Shown here in pieces: positions 14,973 to 25,316 of a stretch of DNA of 64,000 nt. The notes beneath the pieces are model-generated. The model was not told where the DNA came from, did not search any database, and saw only the letters and a program-made list of their open reading frames with translations. The stretch comes from Paenibacillus durus (GTDB lineage Bacteria > Bacillota > Bacilli > Paenibacillales > Paenibacillaceae): NCBI RefSeq assembly GCF_000756615.1, contig NZ_CP009288.1:5022001-5086000 (forward strand). The letters are read 5' to 3'. Both the position numbers and the translations under genes were made by a program. Position 1 is the stretch's first letter, and the number at the start of each line of letters is the position of its first letter.

Positions 14973-16403
14973 ATGAGAACAATTAATCAAGTTTATATTA
15001 ACGGGGAATTTGTAACGCCTTACGGCACAGAGGTACAAGAACTTATTAATCCTTCAACTAGGGAAATCATCGGACGTGTCACTTTAGGGAACGAAGAGGA
15101 TGCCAAACGAGCAATCTCGGCAGCAAAGAAAGCCTTCAAGACTTTCTCACGAACTTCAGTGGAAGAGCGCATTCAAATGCTGCAAAGACTACATGACGCA
15201 GTTATGAGAAAATTAGAAGTAATGATGGAGGCTAACATCAATGAATACGGTGCTCCGAAGCCCGCTGCCATTGGCCGAGTTAAACTGGCAGCTACGAATT
15301 TTTTGGACACGAAAGAAGCGCTTGAGGCTTTCGATTTCGTTAAATATATCGGGAAAGCGAAAGTAGTAGCAGAGCCAATTGGAGTCATTGGAATTATCAC
15401 TCCCTGGAATGCAACCTATTCTCAGATTACTGCAAAGCTTGCTTCTGCCATAGCTGCCGGCTGTCCAGTGGTGATCAAGCCAAGTGAACTTAGCGCGATT
15501 CAGGCACATCTGATCACTGAATGTTTCCATGAGGCTGATATTCCAGCTGGTGTGATCAATGTAGTTCATGGACTTGGCCAAACGGTTGGATCCGAATTGA
15601 CCCGCAATCCGGATATTGCAATGATCACCTTCACTGGTTCCACTCGAACAGGGAAAGAAATTCGGAGAGGTGCTGTAGATTCCATGAAGCGGGTCACGCT
15701 GGAACTGGGCGGCAAATCGCCGAACATCATCTTGGATGACGCCGATTTTTCCGTGGCAATCCCGACTGCTGTAAGACAGGGTTATAACAATAATGGGCAA
15801 GCTTGCGTTGCAGGGACCCGCCTTTTGGTCCCCAAGCATCGGCTTAAAGAAGTGAAACAGATAGCTAAAGAAACTGTGGAACGCATCAAAGTCGGCAATC
15901 CCTGGGAGGAAGGCACAGAACTTGGCCCAATCATAACAGAGAAGCAATACAATCAGGTTCAGCGATATATTCAGTCTGGTATTGATGAGGGTGCTGAACT
16001 GGTCATCGGAGGTGTGGGGCATCCAGAGGGTTTGGAACAAGGATATTTTGTTAGACCAACGATTTTCGCTCAGGTGACAGAATATATGACGATCGCCAAG
16101 GAAGAAATCTTCGGTCCCGTCTTATCGATTTTAACTTACGAGACGGAAGAAGAAGCCATTGAGATGGCTAACAATACAGATTATGGTCTCGGTGCCTACG
16201 TGAGTTCCTCGGACATTGAGAAAGCCAATGAAGTGGCAGCCCAAATTGCTGCTGGTGTTGTGCTCATTAACGGGGCAGGTTTTGAAATGAAGGCTCCGTT
16301 TGGGGGATTCAAGCAATCGGGTATCGGTAGAGAATACGGATTATATGGGCTGGAGGATTGTTTGGAGACGAAAACCATAACAGGCTATGACTCGGCCAAA
16401 TAA
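14973..16403 (+). CDS. NAD(P)-dependent aldehyde dehydrogenase
   Basis: The 476-residue protein is a classical aldehyde dehydrogenase that oxidises an aldehyde to the acid. The oxyanion asparagine N146 (PWNAT), general base E244 (LELGGKSP) and nucleophile C278 (GQACVAG) are all present. The length is normal. The start is the ATG at 14973 behind AAAGGAG, since the earlier in-frame codon at 14919 lies in the promoter. An SDR gene follows 41 bases later in the same operon. Together with the SDR pair on the other side of the TetR gene, this suggests alcohol-to-aldehyde-to-acid conversion or detoxification of reactive carbonyls. Confidence 0.92.
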   Translation: MRTINQVYINGEFVTPYGTEVQELINPSTREIIGRVTLGNEEDAKRAISAAKKAFKTFSRTSVEERIQMLQRLHDAVMRKLEVMMEANINEYGAPKPAAIGRVKLAATNFLDTKEALEAFDFVKYIGKAKVVAEPIGVIGIITPWNATYSQITAKLASAIAAGCPVVIKPSELSAIQAHLITECFHEADIPAGVINVVHGLGQTVGSELTRNPDIAMITFTGSTRTGKEIRRGAVDSMKRVTLELGGKSPNIILDDADFSVAIPTAVRQGYNNNGQACVAGTRLLVPKHRLKEVKQIAKETVERIKVGNPWEEGTELGPIITEKQYNQVQRYIQSGIDEGAELVIGGVGHPEGLEQGYFVRPTIFAQVTEYMTIAKEEIFGPVLSILTYETEEEAIEMANNTDYGLGAYVSSSDIEKANEVAAQIAAGVVLINGAGFEMKAPFGGFKQSGIGREYGLYGLEDCLETKTITGYDSAK

Positions 16404-16444
16404 TCAAACACAGTGTTCTAAAATGGATATATGGAGGATATGCG

Positions 16445-17317
16445 ATGTCTAAAGTATGGCTTATAACCGGTAGTTCACGCGGCTTCGGCCGCAGTCTAGC
16501 TGAAGCTGTTCTAGCTCAAGGTGATCAATTGGTCGCTACTGCACGTAAACCTGAGCAGCTCGAAGACCTTGTAGATCGTTACGGAGAGCAAATCCATACG
16601 ATGGAATTAGATGTAACCAACATGCTGCAGGCAGAAGCAGCTGTTCAAGCGGCTGTAGCTACATTTGGCAGACTGGATGTATTGGTTAACAATGCAGGGT
16701 ATGGAAATATCTCAGCTATCGAAGAGACTACTATGGAAGATTTTCGTTCTCAAATCGAGACGAACTTTTGGGGAGTCGTGCAAGTTACGAAAGCAGCATT
16801 GCCTGTTTTACGCCAACAAAGATCGGGCCACATTTTTCAGTTTTCTTCGATTGGCGGACGATCAAGCGTCCCTGGTTTGGGCCCGTACCAAGCAGCAAAA
16901 TGGGCCGTGGAAGGGTACTCCGAGGTATTGGCCAAGGAAGTTAATCCGTTAGGGATAAAGGTAACGTTAATCGAACCGGGTGGATTCCGTACGGATTGGG
17001 CAGGGTCATCCATGGAGCATGTTACCCCAAGTGAAGATTATAAAAATACTGTGGGTTTATTATTGAAATATGTCCGGGAATCCAGTGGCAATGAGCCTGG
17101 AGACCCGTCGAAAGCAGCCCAAGCCATTCTAACGATTGCTGATGAAGCGTACCCTCCCTTGCGTCTTTTACTTGGCAGCGATGCAGTCCAAATCGCTAAA
17201 CAAGTGGATCAAGATAGACTTAACGAAACCTTACGTTGGGAAAAATTAAGTGTATCTACCGATTTTTATAATAATGACTTGGACGATGAAATTTCGAGGT
17301 TAATGAATCTTGAATAA
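16445..17317 (+). CDS. SDR family oxidoreductase, paralogue of the gene at 13140
   Basis: The 290-residue protein starts MSKVWLITGSSRGFG with the cofactor glycine motif, NNAG in the middle and Y-x3-K (YQAAKWA) as active site. It is strongly similar along its length to the SDR at 13140-13982 and carries about ten extra C-terminal residues. The start is the ATG at 16445, with GGAGGATATGCG upstream. It is downstream of the aldehyde dehydrogenase and ends before a terminator. Physiological substrate unknown. Confidence 0.88.
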   Translation: MSKVWLITGSSRGFGRSLAEAVLAQGDQLVATARKPEQLEDLVDRYGEQIHTMELDVTNMLQAEAAVQAAVATFGRLDVLVNNAGYGNISAIEETTMEDFRSQIETNFWGVVQVTKAALPVLRQQRSGHIFQFSSIGGRSSVPGLGPYQAAKWAVEGYSEVLAKEVNPLGIKVTLIEPGGFRTDWAGSSMEHVTPSEDYKNTVGLLLKYVRESSGNEPGDPSKAAQAILTIADEAYPPLRLLLGSDAVQIAKQVDQDRLNETLRWEKLSVSTDFYNNDLDDEISRLMNLE

Positions 17318-17366
17318 AGGATAGCAGGTCGGTATCTTTGTTGTCGTATACTGATTAATTTTGTTT

Positions 17367-17402
17367 ATAACAACCGCCCAACAATGGGTGGTTGTTATTT
17401 TT
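17367..17402 (+). terminator. Terminator after aldehyde dehydrogenase/SDR operon
   Basis: ATAACAACCGCCC pairs with GGGTGGTTGTTAT across a 6-7 base loop, with one G-T pair, and is followed by a T run. Confidence 0.85.
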
Positions 17403-17489
17403 GGCATGCTTTCTTAAAGCATCTAAATTTCTAAAGCACTTAAGGAGAAAATTCTTTTTTCATGAATCAAATATTATATCAATGATTTT

Positions 17490-17591
17490 AGATAATCAGG
17501 ACTTTTTTTATAGTGACAAAAGAACGTTCTAAATGTGTGACAAACTAAATTACAAATGGTAACCATCTATATTACAACTCACAGGACAGGA
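17490..17591 (+). repeat. Scattered end-like repeat, copy C (longest)
   Basis: GATAATCAGGACTT is followed by a series of spaced units: TGACAAA twice, TTACAAA, then TTACAACTCACAGG. The order matches copy A (4341-4412), and the start matches copy B. Serial TGACAAA units at irregular spacing resemble the end arrays of transposons that use rve-type transposases. It abuts the stop codon of the TrmH-type gene. Confidence 0.5.
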
Positions 17592-17603
17592 ATTACTGTT
17601 TAT

Positions 17604-18395
17604 TCAAAACCCACGCTGCCGCATCGCCTCGAACAATAAAATCGTCGCCGCCATCGCCGCGTTCAGCGATTCGGCGCGGCCCTTCATCGGGATGATGATG
17701 CTCTTGTCCACCATCCGTGCCGTTTCCGGCGAGATGCCCCGGCCCTCGCTGCCGATAAGCAGCCACTGGCTGCCGCTGCGGAAATCGTGGCTGTAGCAGG
17801 AGTCCACGCCTTGCAGCGAGGTGCTGACCAGCAGCACGCCGCGCTGCCGGGCCTGCGGCAGTATCTCCGCCAGATCGCCTTCCACAACCGGCAGATGGAA
17901 CATCGAGCCCATGGTGGAACGGATGGTCTTCGGATTGTAGAGATCGGCACAGCCGCGGCCCAGAATGACGCCGTCCGCTCCAGCCGCGTCCGCGCTGCGG
18001 ATAATGGTGCCGACATTGCCGGGGTCCTGCACGCCGTCCAGCACAATAACGAGGCTGCCTTGCTTGTCCAGCGCCGCTTCCGCTCCATCCCGCTCTTTGC
18101 GGATAACCGCGAACACAGGCTGCGGCGTATTGGTGCTGCTGCATTTGGCAATGACCGCCGCCGAGACCGCGATGGTCTCCATGCCCTGAGCAGCTTGCAG
18201 CAGACCGCCAAGCTCCGCAGGCATTCCTTTATCGATATCGTAAGCCAGGATTTCGACGTCCGCTTCCGCCAGCAGCGCCTCCTGGACAAGATGAACGCCC
18301 TCGACGATATATTTTCCGCTCCTGTCGCGGTGTTTCTTCTCAAGTAATCCGGCCCACTCTTTAACCCGCGCATTTTGCGGAGATATAATTTCCAT
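17604..18395 (-). CDS. TrmH/SpoU-family RNA 2'-O-methyltransferase
   Basis: The protein (about 263 residues) has an N-terminal RNA-binding domain (SpoU_sub_bind, about 1-100) and a C-terminal SPOUT domain. The three motifs are clear: LDGVQDPGNVGTIIRSADA, the GSEGRGI loop, and IPMKGRAESLNAA that forms the trefoil knot. It should methylate a ribose in rRNA or tRNA using S-adenosylmethionine. The family has several targets and this one is not assigned. I prefer the ATG at 18395, spaced well from AAAGG, to the TTG at 18404. It lies 29 bases downstream of the KtrA-like gene on the same strand. Confidence 0.87.
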   Translation of the reverse strand: MEIISPQNARVKEWAGLLEKKHRDRSGKYIVEGVHLVQEALLAEADVEILAYDIDKGMPAELGGLLQAAQGMETIAVSAAVIAKCSSTNTPQPVFAVIRKERDGAEAALDKQGSLVIVLDGVQDPGNVGTIIRSADAAGADGVILGRGCADLYNPKTIRSTMGSMFHLPVVEGDLAEILPQARQRGVLLVSTSLQGVDSCYSHDFRSGSQWLLIGSEGRGISPETARMVDKSIIIPMKGRAESLNAAMAATILLFEAMRQRGF

Positions 18396-18424
18396 CGATT
18401 TCAACCTTTCCGCTCCATTGATTC

Positions 18425-19084
18425 TTATTGATAGGCCATTTCCAGCCGGGTCAGATTATCCTTGTGTCCGACAATGACCAGCACGTCGTCGCTTGTCAGC
18501 CGGTCATCCGCATTCGGAGTAATGTTCATTTCATCCCCCCGGCGGATCGCAATCACGTTGCAGCCGAATTTGGCACGGATATTGAGTTCCTTAAGGTTTC
18601 TGCCAAGCATCGCTCCGGGCACCTTCATATCCAGAATACTGTAATCCGGCGACAACTCGATATAGTCGAGAATATTCGGCGAGGCCAGATGATGCGCAAC
18701 CCGCACCCCCATATCCCTTTCCGGATAAATGACCTTGTCGGCTCCAATCTTGCTCAGCACTTTACCGTGCAGCTCACTCTTGGCCTTGACGAGAATGGCC
18801 GGCACGCCGAGATCCTTGAGAATAAGCGTGGTCAGAATACTGGACTGAATATCCTCGCCAATCGCTACCACGACCACATCAAAATTACGGACGCCCAGCG
18901 CGCGCAGCGCTTCCTCATCCGTCGAATCCGCCGATACGGCATGCGTTACGATTGCGGAGATTTCCTGCACGCGCTGCTCGTCCGAATCAATAGCCAGCAC
19001 ATCATAGCCCATACCGCTGAGCGCTTTGGCAACGCTTGAACCGAAGCGGCCCATTCCGATTATGGCGAATTGCTTCTTGGCCAT
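18425..19084 (-). CDS. ktrA: KtrA/TrkA-type potassium channel regulatory subunit (RCK)
   Basis: The 219-residue protein has an N-terminal RCK Rossmann domain (IIGMGRFGSSVAKAL, then the acidic D-S-D for the nucleotide ribose) and a C-terminal TrkA_C domain from about residue 140. It should form a cytoplasmic ring that gates a KtrB-type potassium channel in response to ATP/ADP, with c-di-AMP binding in the C-domain in Firmicutes. No ktrB is adjacent, so the membrane subunit must be encoded elsewhere, as is the case for ktrC in B. subtilis. GGGGGAG precedes the ATG. Confidence 0.85.
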   Translation of the reverse strand: MAKKQFAIIGMGRFGSSVAKALSGMGYDVLAIDSDEQRVQEISAIVTHAVSADSTDEEALRALGVRNFDVVVVAIGEDIQSSILTTLILKDLGVPAILVKAKSELHGKVLSKIGADKVIYPERDMGVRVAHHLASPNILDYIELSPDYSILDMKVPGAMLGRNLKELNIRAKFGCNVIAIRRGDEMNITPNADDRLTSDDVLVIVGHKDNLTRLEMAYQ

Positions 19085-19146
19085 CTGTTCTCCCCCCGTA
19101 TGCAGTCGATTATCTCAAAACAGTATAGCACAAGGCGAATTAAACT

Positions 19147-19177
19147 TGAATTTTAGGCCCCAGCGCAGGGCATATTA
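19147..19177 (+). promoter_or_regulatory. Probable sigma-G promoter of sspI
   Basis: TGAATT, 18 bases and CATATTA fit the forespore sigma-G pattern, as expected for a small acid-soluble spore protein gene beginning at 19220. Confidence 0.5.
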
Positions 19178-19219
19178 TGTTCAGCATATACACATTTTTT
19201 TGAAAAAGGAGCCCTCCAC

Positions 19220-19462
19220 ATGTCCATTACGCTCGACTTGCGCCAGGCGGTCATCCATAAAATCCAGGGTCATTCCAAAACCGAACTGCGGGAAATGATC
19301 GACGGTTCGGTGGACGGTCCGGAAACCGCATTGCCGGGACTCGGCGCCGTCTTTGAAATAATCTGGAAAGACCTCGATCCCGCTAAAAAAGATAATGTCG
19401 TCACGATGCTGCACGAACATCTGAAGTCCTCCGCTCCGGGTCCGACTACCAGCGGCATTTGA
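19220..19462 (+). CDS. sspI: Small acid-soluble spore protein SspI
   Basis: The 80-residue protein matches SspI along its length: LRQAVIHKIQGHSKTELREMI, then the invariant-looking LPGLGAVFEIIWK and a C-terminal helix with a short Pro/Ser tail. SspI is made in the forespore late in sporulation and stored in the spore core. It is not one of the DNA-coating alpha/beta types. AAAAGGAG lies before the ATG. A sigma-G-like promoter is upstream and a terminator is directly downstream, so it is monocistronic. It proves the organism is an endospore former. Confidence 0.9.
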   Translation: MSITLDLRQAVIHKIQGHSKTELREMIDGSVDGPETALPGLGAVFEIIWKDLDPAKKDNVVTMLHEHLKSSAPGPTTSGI

Positions 19463-19471
19463 AGCATTGGA

Positions 19472-19520
19472 AAAAGCCTCCGTACCCCTGCGCAAAACGC
19501 GCGAGAGACGGAGGCTTTTA
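19472..19520. terminator. Bidirectional terminator between sspI and prfC
   Basis: AAAAGCCTCCGT pairs with ACGGAGGCTTTT across a 24-base loop, with T runs on both strands. It serves the convergent sspI and prfC genes. Confidence 0.85.
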
Positions 19521-19555
19521 CTTAATTCCGGCATAACTTGCCGACTATCTTAAAC

Positions 19556-21142
19556 TTACGGCGCCGTTTCCAGAAACTTGGCTGTCGGATTTTTCTCGAT
19601 CGCCGTCCGCATCGCGTACTCGTTCTCGAACAGCACGACGAAATTGCCCTTTTTATCCGTAACGAGCGTCGAATTGATCCGGAACTTGCTCGGGTCCGGC
19701 TTGTTCTCGTCCACAATCCAGCGCGCGAACTGATATGGCATCCGCTGAAGCTGCACATCCACGCCGTACTCGCCCTTCATCCGGTACTCGAACACTTCAA
19801 ATTGCAGCTGTCCGACCACACCCAGCAGAATATCGTCGAAGCTGACCGTACGGAACACCTGAATCATGCCCTCTTCCGTCAGCTGATCGATTCCCTTCTG
19901 GAACTGCTTCGACTTCAGCGCATTCTTAATGCTGACCTTGGCAAAAATCTCGGGGGAGAAAGTCGGCATCTCGTCGAACACCACATCGCCCGCTTGACTG
20001 AGCGAATCGCCGATACGGAATATGCCGGGGTCGAACAGACCGATAATATCTCCCGGATACGCCTCCTCGACGATATCGCGGTCCTGGGCAAGAAACTGCT
20101 GCGGCTGCGACAGCTTGATATCCTTGCCGGCGCGCACATGCTTCACGCTCATGCCGCGCTCGAATTTGCCGGAAACGATGCGCAGGAAAGCAATCCGGTC
20201 GCGGTGGGCCGGGTTCATATTCGCCTGGATTTTGAACACATAGCCGGTAAACTTCTCGTTTGTCGGCTCCACAATACCCGCCGTGCTGCGGCGCGGCTCC
20301 GGCTTAGGAGCGAGCTGCAGGAAATTTTCCAGGAACGTCTGCACGCCGAAGTTGTTGATCGCACTGCCAAAGAAGACCGGAGTCAATTCGCCGCGCAGCA
20401 CCTTCTCATAATCGAAAGGATCTCCAGCAACATCAAGCAGCTCAAGATCCTGGCACAACTGGTCATGCAGATAGTCGCCCGCCATCTCGCGGATTACGGG
20501 ATCATGATAGTCATCCACCTTCTGCACTTTAATGACCGAATGATCGTCGCCTTGGAACAACTCCACCTGATTCTTCATCCGGTCGTAGACGCCGCTCAGC
20601 TCGCGTCCCGTACCGATCGGCCAGTTCATCGGCACCGAACGGATACCCAGCACCTGCTCCAGCTCCTCCATCAGCTCAAAGGGATTGCGGCCCTCGCGAT
20701 CGAGTTTGTTGATGAATGTAAAGATCGGAATGCCCCGCTTCGCGCATACCTGGAACAGCTTGATTGTCTGCGCTTCGACGCCTTTGGCGACGTCGATCAG
20801 CATGACCGCGCTGTCGGCAGCAGTCAATGTGCGGTAGGTGTCTTCACTGAAGTCTTGGTGACCCGGCGTATCCAGAATGTTGACCCGGTGGCCTTCATAA
20901 TCGAACTGCATAACCGAGGAAGTGACGGAGATACCGCGCTGCTTCTCAATCTCCATCCAGTCACTTGTCGCGTGCTTGCTTGCTTTGCGGGCCTTAACCG
21001 TTCCCGCCAGCCGGATGGCGCCGCCGAACAGCAGCAGCTTCTCCGTAAGTGTCGTTTTACCTGCGTCAGGGTGGGAAATAATCGCGAATGTTCTGCGTTT
21101 ATCCACTTCCTGCTGCAAATTCTGATCCATCGTTTGACTCAT
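19556..21142 (-). CDS. prfC: Peptide chain release factor 3
   Basis: The 528-residue GTPase recycles RF1/RF2 from the ribosome after termination. G1 is HPDAGKTT, G2 lies in EIEKQRGISVTSS, G3 is DTPGHQDFSED and G4 is NKLD. The C-terminal RF3 domain is full length, ending FLETAP. It starts at the ATG at 21142 behind GAAGGGAT. A large frame on the opposite strand is its shadow. It is flanked by terminators and seems to be transcribed alone. Confidence 0.95.
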   Translation of the reverse strand: MSQTMDQNLQQEVDKRRTFAIISHPDAGKTTLTEKLLLFGGAIRLAGTVKARKASKHATSDWMEIEKQRGISVTSSVMQFDYEGHRVNILDTPGHQDFSEDTYRTLTAADSAVMLIDVAKGVEAQTIKLFQVCAKRGIPIFTFINKLDREGRNPFELMEELEQVLGIRSVPMNWPIGTGRELSGVYDRMKNQVELFQGDDHSVIKVQKVDDYHDPVIREMAGDYLHDQLCQDLELLDVAGDPFDYEKVLRGELTPVFFGSAINNFGVQTFLENFLQLAPKPEPRRSTAGIVEPTNEKFTGYVFKIQANMNPAHRDRIAFLRIVSGKFERGMSVKHVRAGKDIKLSQPQQFLAQDRDIVEEAYPGDIIGLFDPGIFRIGDSLSQAGDVVFDEMPTFSPEIFAKVSIKNALKSKQFQKGIDQLTEEGMIQVFRTVSFDDILLGVVGQLQFEVFEYRMKGEYGVDVQLQRMPYQFARWIVDENKPDPSKFRINSTLVTDKKGNFVVLFENEYAMRTAIEKNPTAKFLETAP

Positions 21143-21376
21143 TGCACATATCCCTTCATATCTGAATTGTTCATGTTCCGAATTAGCGCCTTAAGAATAA
21201 AACTGTATCAAATCGGCTTAATGGCCATTATTCTTTGCTCCTATCGCTAAATTAGCCGTCCTTTCCCGCAGCCTGTCGGCCTTTATCTCTCACAGCCGAA
21301 GGACATATTAAAGCGGGCATCCTTTAAAGTATATCAAAATCGGGGCGGCATTATCTACCTAAATACAAGCTCCGAG
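21143..21376. other. Intergenic region upstream of prfC
   Basis: No gene is seen. A weak minus-strand promoter (TTGATA with TTTAAT about 19 bases away, around 21306-21340) may serve prfC. Confidence 0.4.
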
Positions 21377-21418
21377 AAAAAAATCTCCCCGCTCTAGGGC
21401 TCTAGGGCAGGGAGATTT
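21377..21418 (-). terminator. Terminator after zwf
   Basis: On the minus strand AAATCTCCC and GGGGAGATTT form the outer stem around a CTAGAG-containing inner stem, followed by a T run, 26 bases after the zwf stop. Confidence 0.85.
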
Positions 21419-21443
21419 CTGAATATCTATCTGGTTAACAATA

Positions 21444-22994
<1,551 letters not shown>

Positions 22995-23201
22995 GGCTCC
23001 TCATCTTTCTCTATGATATAGTTTATTAAAATCCATTTTCACGTCTAATGTTAGTAAAAAGGTTATAACGACGTGATGCCATTTTATCATATTCCGAAAA
23101 AGGATGCTATTACATTCCTGACAGTTTCTCTCGGATTTCGGCAAAGTTCGATTACTGTTTCTTATCGTTCTCTATAATTGAGCTTATAATAGCTGAAAAA
23201 A

Positions 23202-24044
23202 TCAATATTCAATCGTAATCAGCGGGAACCCGAGAGTCACCCGGCTGCTGCCTTTGGCAACGTCTTTGTGAATCGCTGCTTGTACGGCAAGACGATGCGC
23301 TCCGCTCTGCACCGTATGCAGTATAGATGGCACGGTATAGGAGGTGCTGGCGGTTGTCTCGTCTTCGTAAGTTTCAGCAGCACTCATGCCCTGCAGCTTA
23401 TCTGCAAGCGTATGCTTCGTCAGCTTCAGCGCCTGACTGGCATCCCCGTGCTCCTTGGCAGTTCCCTGCAGGGAGACATTCCAGTCGGCGGCAACGCTTG
23501 CGGATGTCATCATCATCCCGGCCTGTTGAACAGACCCGGCGAGTCCCGTAGTACGGGACAGATCGGTCGTTTCCAGCGTCACGATGACGTAGCTCTCTCC
23601 CTCCCCCATTTCGCTCCAGAATAATGAGGTCTTCATTTCTCCAGACTTGGAAGAGGAACGGTAAGCGGTATGGCCTTCTTCTTCCGACTTAACGACAGTC
23701 TGGAGCCCGAGAGACTTCGAGAGGGAGTTTGCGGCAGAGAATGCTTTGCCCGCATCCCCTATATAGCTGCCCTGCCATTTAAAGACAAGCCGTATCGGTG
23801 AGTCCGGTTCTGTCACGCTGCGGCCGAGATCCGTTAGCAGCAGTACCGCTGCGGACGGTGTACCCGCCAATCCAGCACGGTCCTCCGTTTCCAGTGCAGC
23901 ATTTGGCTGCTGAGCCTTGGAATAGACCCCAGCAGCAGGACTGGCTTCCACTCCGTTCCGAAAGCCCGCCAGCACCAGCGCCGCACAGCACAACCCAATC
24001 AGCAGCAGCGTTCCCTTGTTTGAGCTCTTTCCCCGGTTTTCCAT
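23202..24044 (-). CDS. ywmB: YwmB-family envelope protein
   Basis: From the ATG at 24044 (GAGGGAGAG upstream) the 280-residue protein has a basic start, one membrane segment or signal peptide (about 10-28), and a large extracytoplasmic domain (about 60-280). This matches the YwmB family, sometimes labelled TATA-box-binding-like because of its fold. The B. subtilis member is secreted and of unknown function. The frame extends further upstream, but those codons have no ribosome site. A 62-bp structured repeat (24126-24187) lies about 80 bases ahead of the start, the same arrangement as before the GH18 gene at 46965-48677. Confidence 0.78.
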   Translation of the reverse strand: MENRGKSSNKGTLLLIGLCCAALVLAGFRNGVEASPAAGVYSKAQQPNAALETEDRAGLAGTPSAAVLLLTDLGRSVTEPDSPIRLVFKWQGSYIGDAGKAFSAANSLSKSLGLQTVVKSEEEGHTAYRSSSKSGEMKTSLFWSEMGEGESYVIVTLETTDLSRTTGLAGSVQQAGMMMTSASVAADWNVSLQGTAKEHGDASQALKLTKHTLADKLQGMSAAETYEDETTASTSYTVPSILHTVQSGAHRLAVQAAIHKDVAKGSSRVTLGFPLITIEY

Positions 24045-24125
24045 TCGTTTCTCTCCCTCTCGGTTCCGTTCTAGCAATCTACTAGACAGGATAACCGTTT
24101 TGGGAGATTTTATACCGAAGCAAAA

Positions 24126-24187
24126 AGAAACGTCTGACAGCGTCCCTGATGGGCGCAAGTACGTTTCTCATAGAAATATAAGGCCAT
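24126..24187 (-). promoter_or_regulatory. 62-bp structured repeat upstream of ywmB (copy 1)
   Basis: This sequence is 55/62 identical to 48730-48791 with no gaps. The ends AGAAACG and CGTTTCT pair perfectly here, and an inner GCGTCC can pair with GGGCGC (one non-Watson-Crick pair). The strictly conserved parts are CTGAC, CGCAAGTAC and the flank TAGAAATATAAGGCCAT. Read on the ywmB strand it ends in CGTTTCTTTTTG, like a terminator tail. A cis-regulatory RNA or a dispersed repeat are both possible. Confidence 0.6.
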
Positions 24188-24364
24188 ATTTGCAAAAAAG
24201 GCTCGTTTTGACTGACGGCATTAACGCTTGTTACGTAAGCTTGCCCGGTAATGAGAATATCGCAGCAGAGTTGATATACGTGATGAAAGCGCCGGTCCGC
24301 ATCGCGTCAACCGTCCGGTTAATGATCGGCGTGCGCTATGCCGGCGGCCGCCTGTCCGGCAATA
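24188..24364. other. Intergenic region between liaR and the repeat
   Basis: No convincing gene or strong terminator is seen. An open frame across it on the plus strand lacks a ribosome site and runs through the structured repeat. Confidence 0.4.
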
Positions 24365-25018
24365 CTACTCAGCCAGTCCGTTCTTGTAAGCGTAGATGGC
24401 CGCCTGCGTGCGGTCCTCAACGCCCAGCTTGGCGAGAATGTTCGTGACATGGAACTTCACCGTCTTGATGCCGATAATGAGCTGGTCGGCAATATCCTGG
24501 TTGGACTTGCCCTGCGCCAGCAGCTTCAGCACTTCCATCTCCCGGTCCGTCAGCTCCGAGTGAGCGGGAGCTTCAATGCGTGCATCGCTGCGGAACCGGT
24601 TCATCATTTTGGAGGCGACCTCCGAGACCAGGACCGATTGTCCCCGTGCCGCCGCCCGGATTGCATCCGCCACTTCACTGGCGCGCGAGGTTTTGAGCAG
24701 GTAGCTGAAAGCGCCGGCCTCGATGACCGGGTACATTTTTTCATCATCCAAATAGCTTGTCAGCACAATCACCTTACACTCGGGGTACAGCTTCATTACC
24801 TGCCTTGTTGTCTCAATGCCGTCCATCCCTTCCATCACCAGGTCCATGAGCACGACATCCGGTTTGTACTCCTGCGCCAGGCGAACACCTTCCTCCCCGC
24901 TTCCGGCCTCGCCGACCACTTCAATCCCTTCCTCAGTCCCAAGCACCGCAGCCAGTCCGATTCTGACCATTTCGTGGTCGTCCACAAGCAGCACTTTAAT
25001 CGGTTCGCCATTCTCCAT
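24365..25018 (-). CDS. liaR: LiaR/VraR-type response regulator
   Basis: The 217-residue NarL-family regulator has a receiver domain with phosphoacceptor D59 (VVLMDL), D-D near residue 13, and K around 109. A C-terminal LuxR-type helix-turn-helix follows (LTDREMEVLKLLAQGKSNQDIADQL). LiaR is phosphorylated by LiaS upon damage to the lipid II cycle and activates the lia operon. I place the start at the ATG at 25018 behind GGGAGGG, since the longer frame has no ribosome site. It is the last gene of the cluster but is separated from liaS by 298 bases, an unusually long gap, so it may have its own promoter. Confidence 0.88.
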   Translation of the reverse strand: MENGEPIKVLLVDDHEMVRIGLAAVLGTEEGIEVVGEAGSGEEGVRLAQEYKPDVVLMDLVMEGMDGIETTRQVMKLYPECKVIVLTSYLDDEKMYPVIEAGAFSYLLKTSRASEVADAIRAAARGQSVLVSEVASKMMNRFRSDARIEAPAHSELTDREMEVLKLLAQGKSNQDIADQLIIGIKTVKFHVTNILAKLGVEDRTQAAIYAYKNGLAE

Positions 25019-25316
25019 GGCCAATCCCTCCCAAAAGTTTGTGAGTCCAGTTACCTTCCACTCCGAAAGAACGGCCCGGCAAGCCTCCAATTGGAGTGCT
25101 GTACCTATAAGCCAGAGTTCTCCCCTCTAATTCTCCTAAACTGGACGCGGCCTGTAATCTGACAGATGATTCATCTTATAATCCCGGGCCGGCTGATCCT
25201 CTCCTTTGTTCGAAAAGGCTCTATTAGCTGAAAATTAGACGACAGAATTCCGGCGGATTCAGCGGCATTCTCCGATGATACTTACTGAGCCGCGCCCGCA
25301 GGACCATGCCTAGGAT
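25019..25316. other. Long liaS-liaR intergenic region
   Basis: No gene or terminator is evident in these 298 bases. A 12-codon minus-strand frame near 25170 has no convincing ribosome site. Confidence 0.4.

Noticed and set aside
19538..21250. 570-codon open frame on the plus strand opposite prfC
   Set aside because: It is the complementary shadow of a clearly conserved RF3 gene, rich in His/Arg/Leu typical of antisense frames, with no ribosome site.
24016..24447. 143-codon plus-strand frame between ywmB and liaR
   Set aside because: It crosses the 62-bp structured element and overlaps the 5' and 3' ends of two good genes, with no ribosome site.
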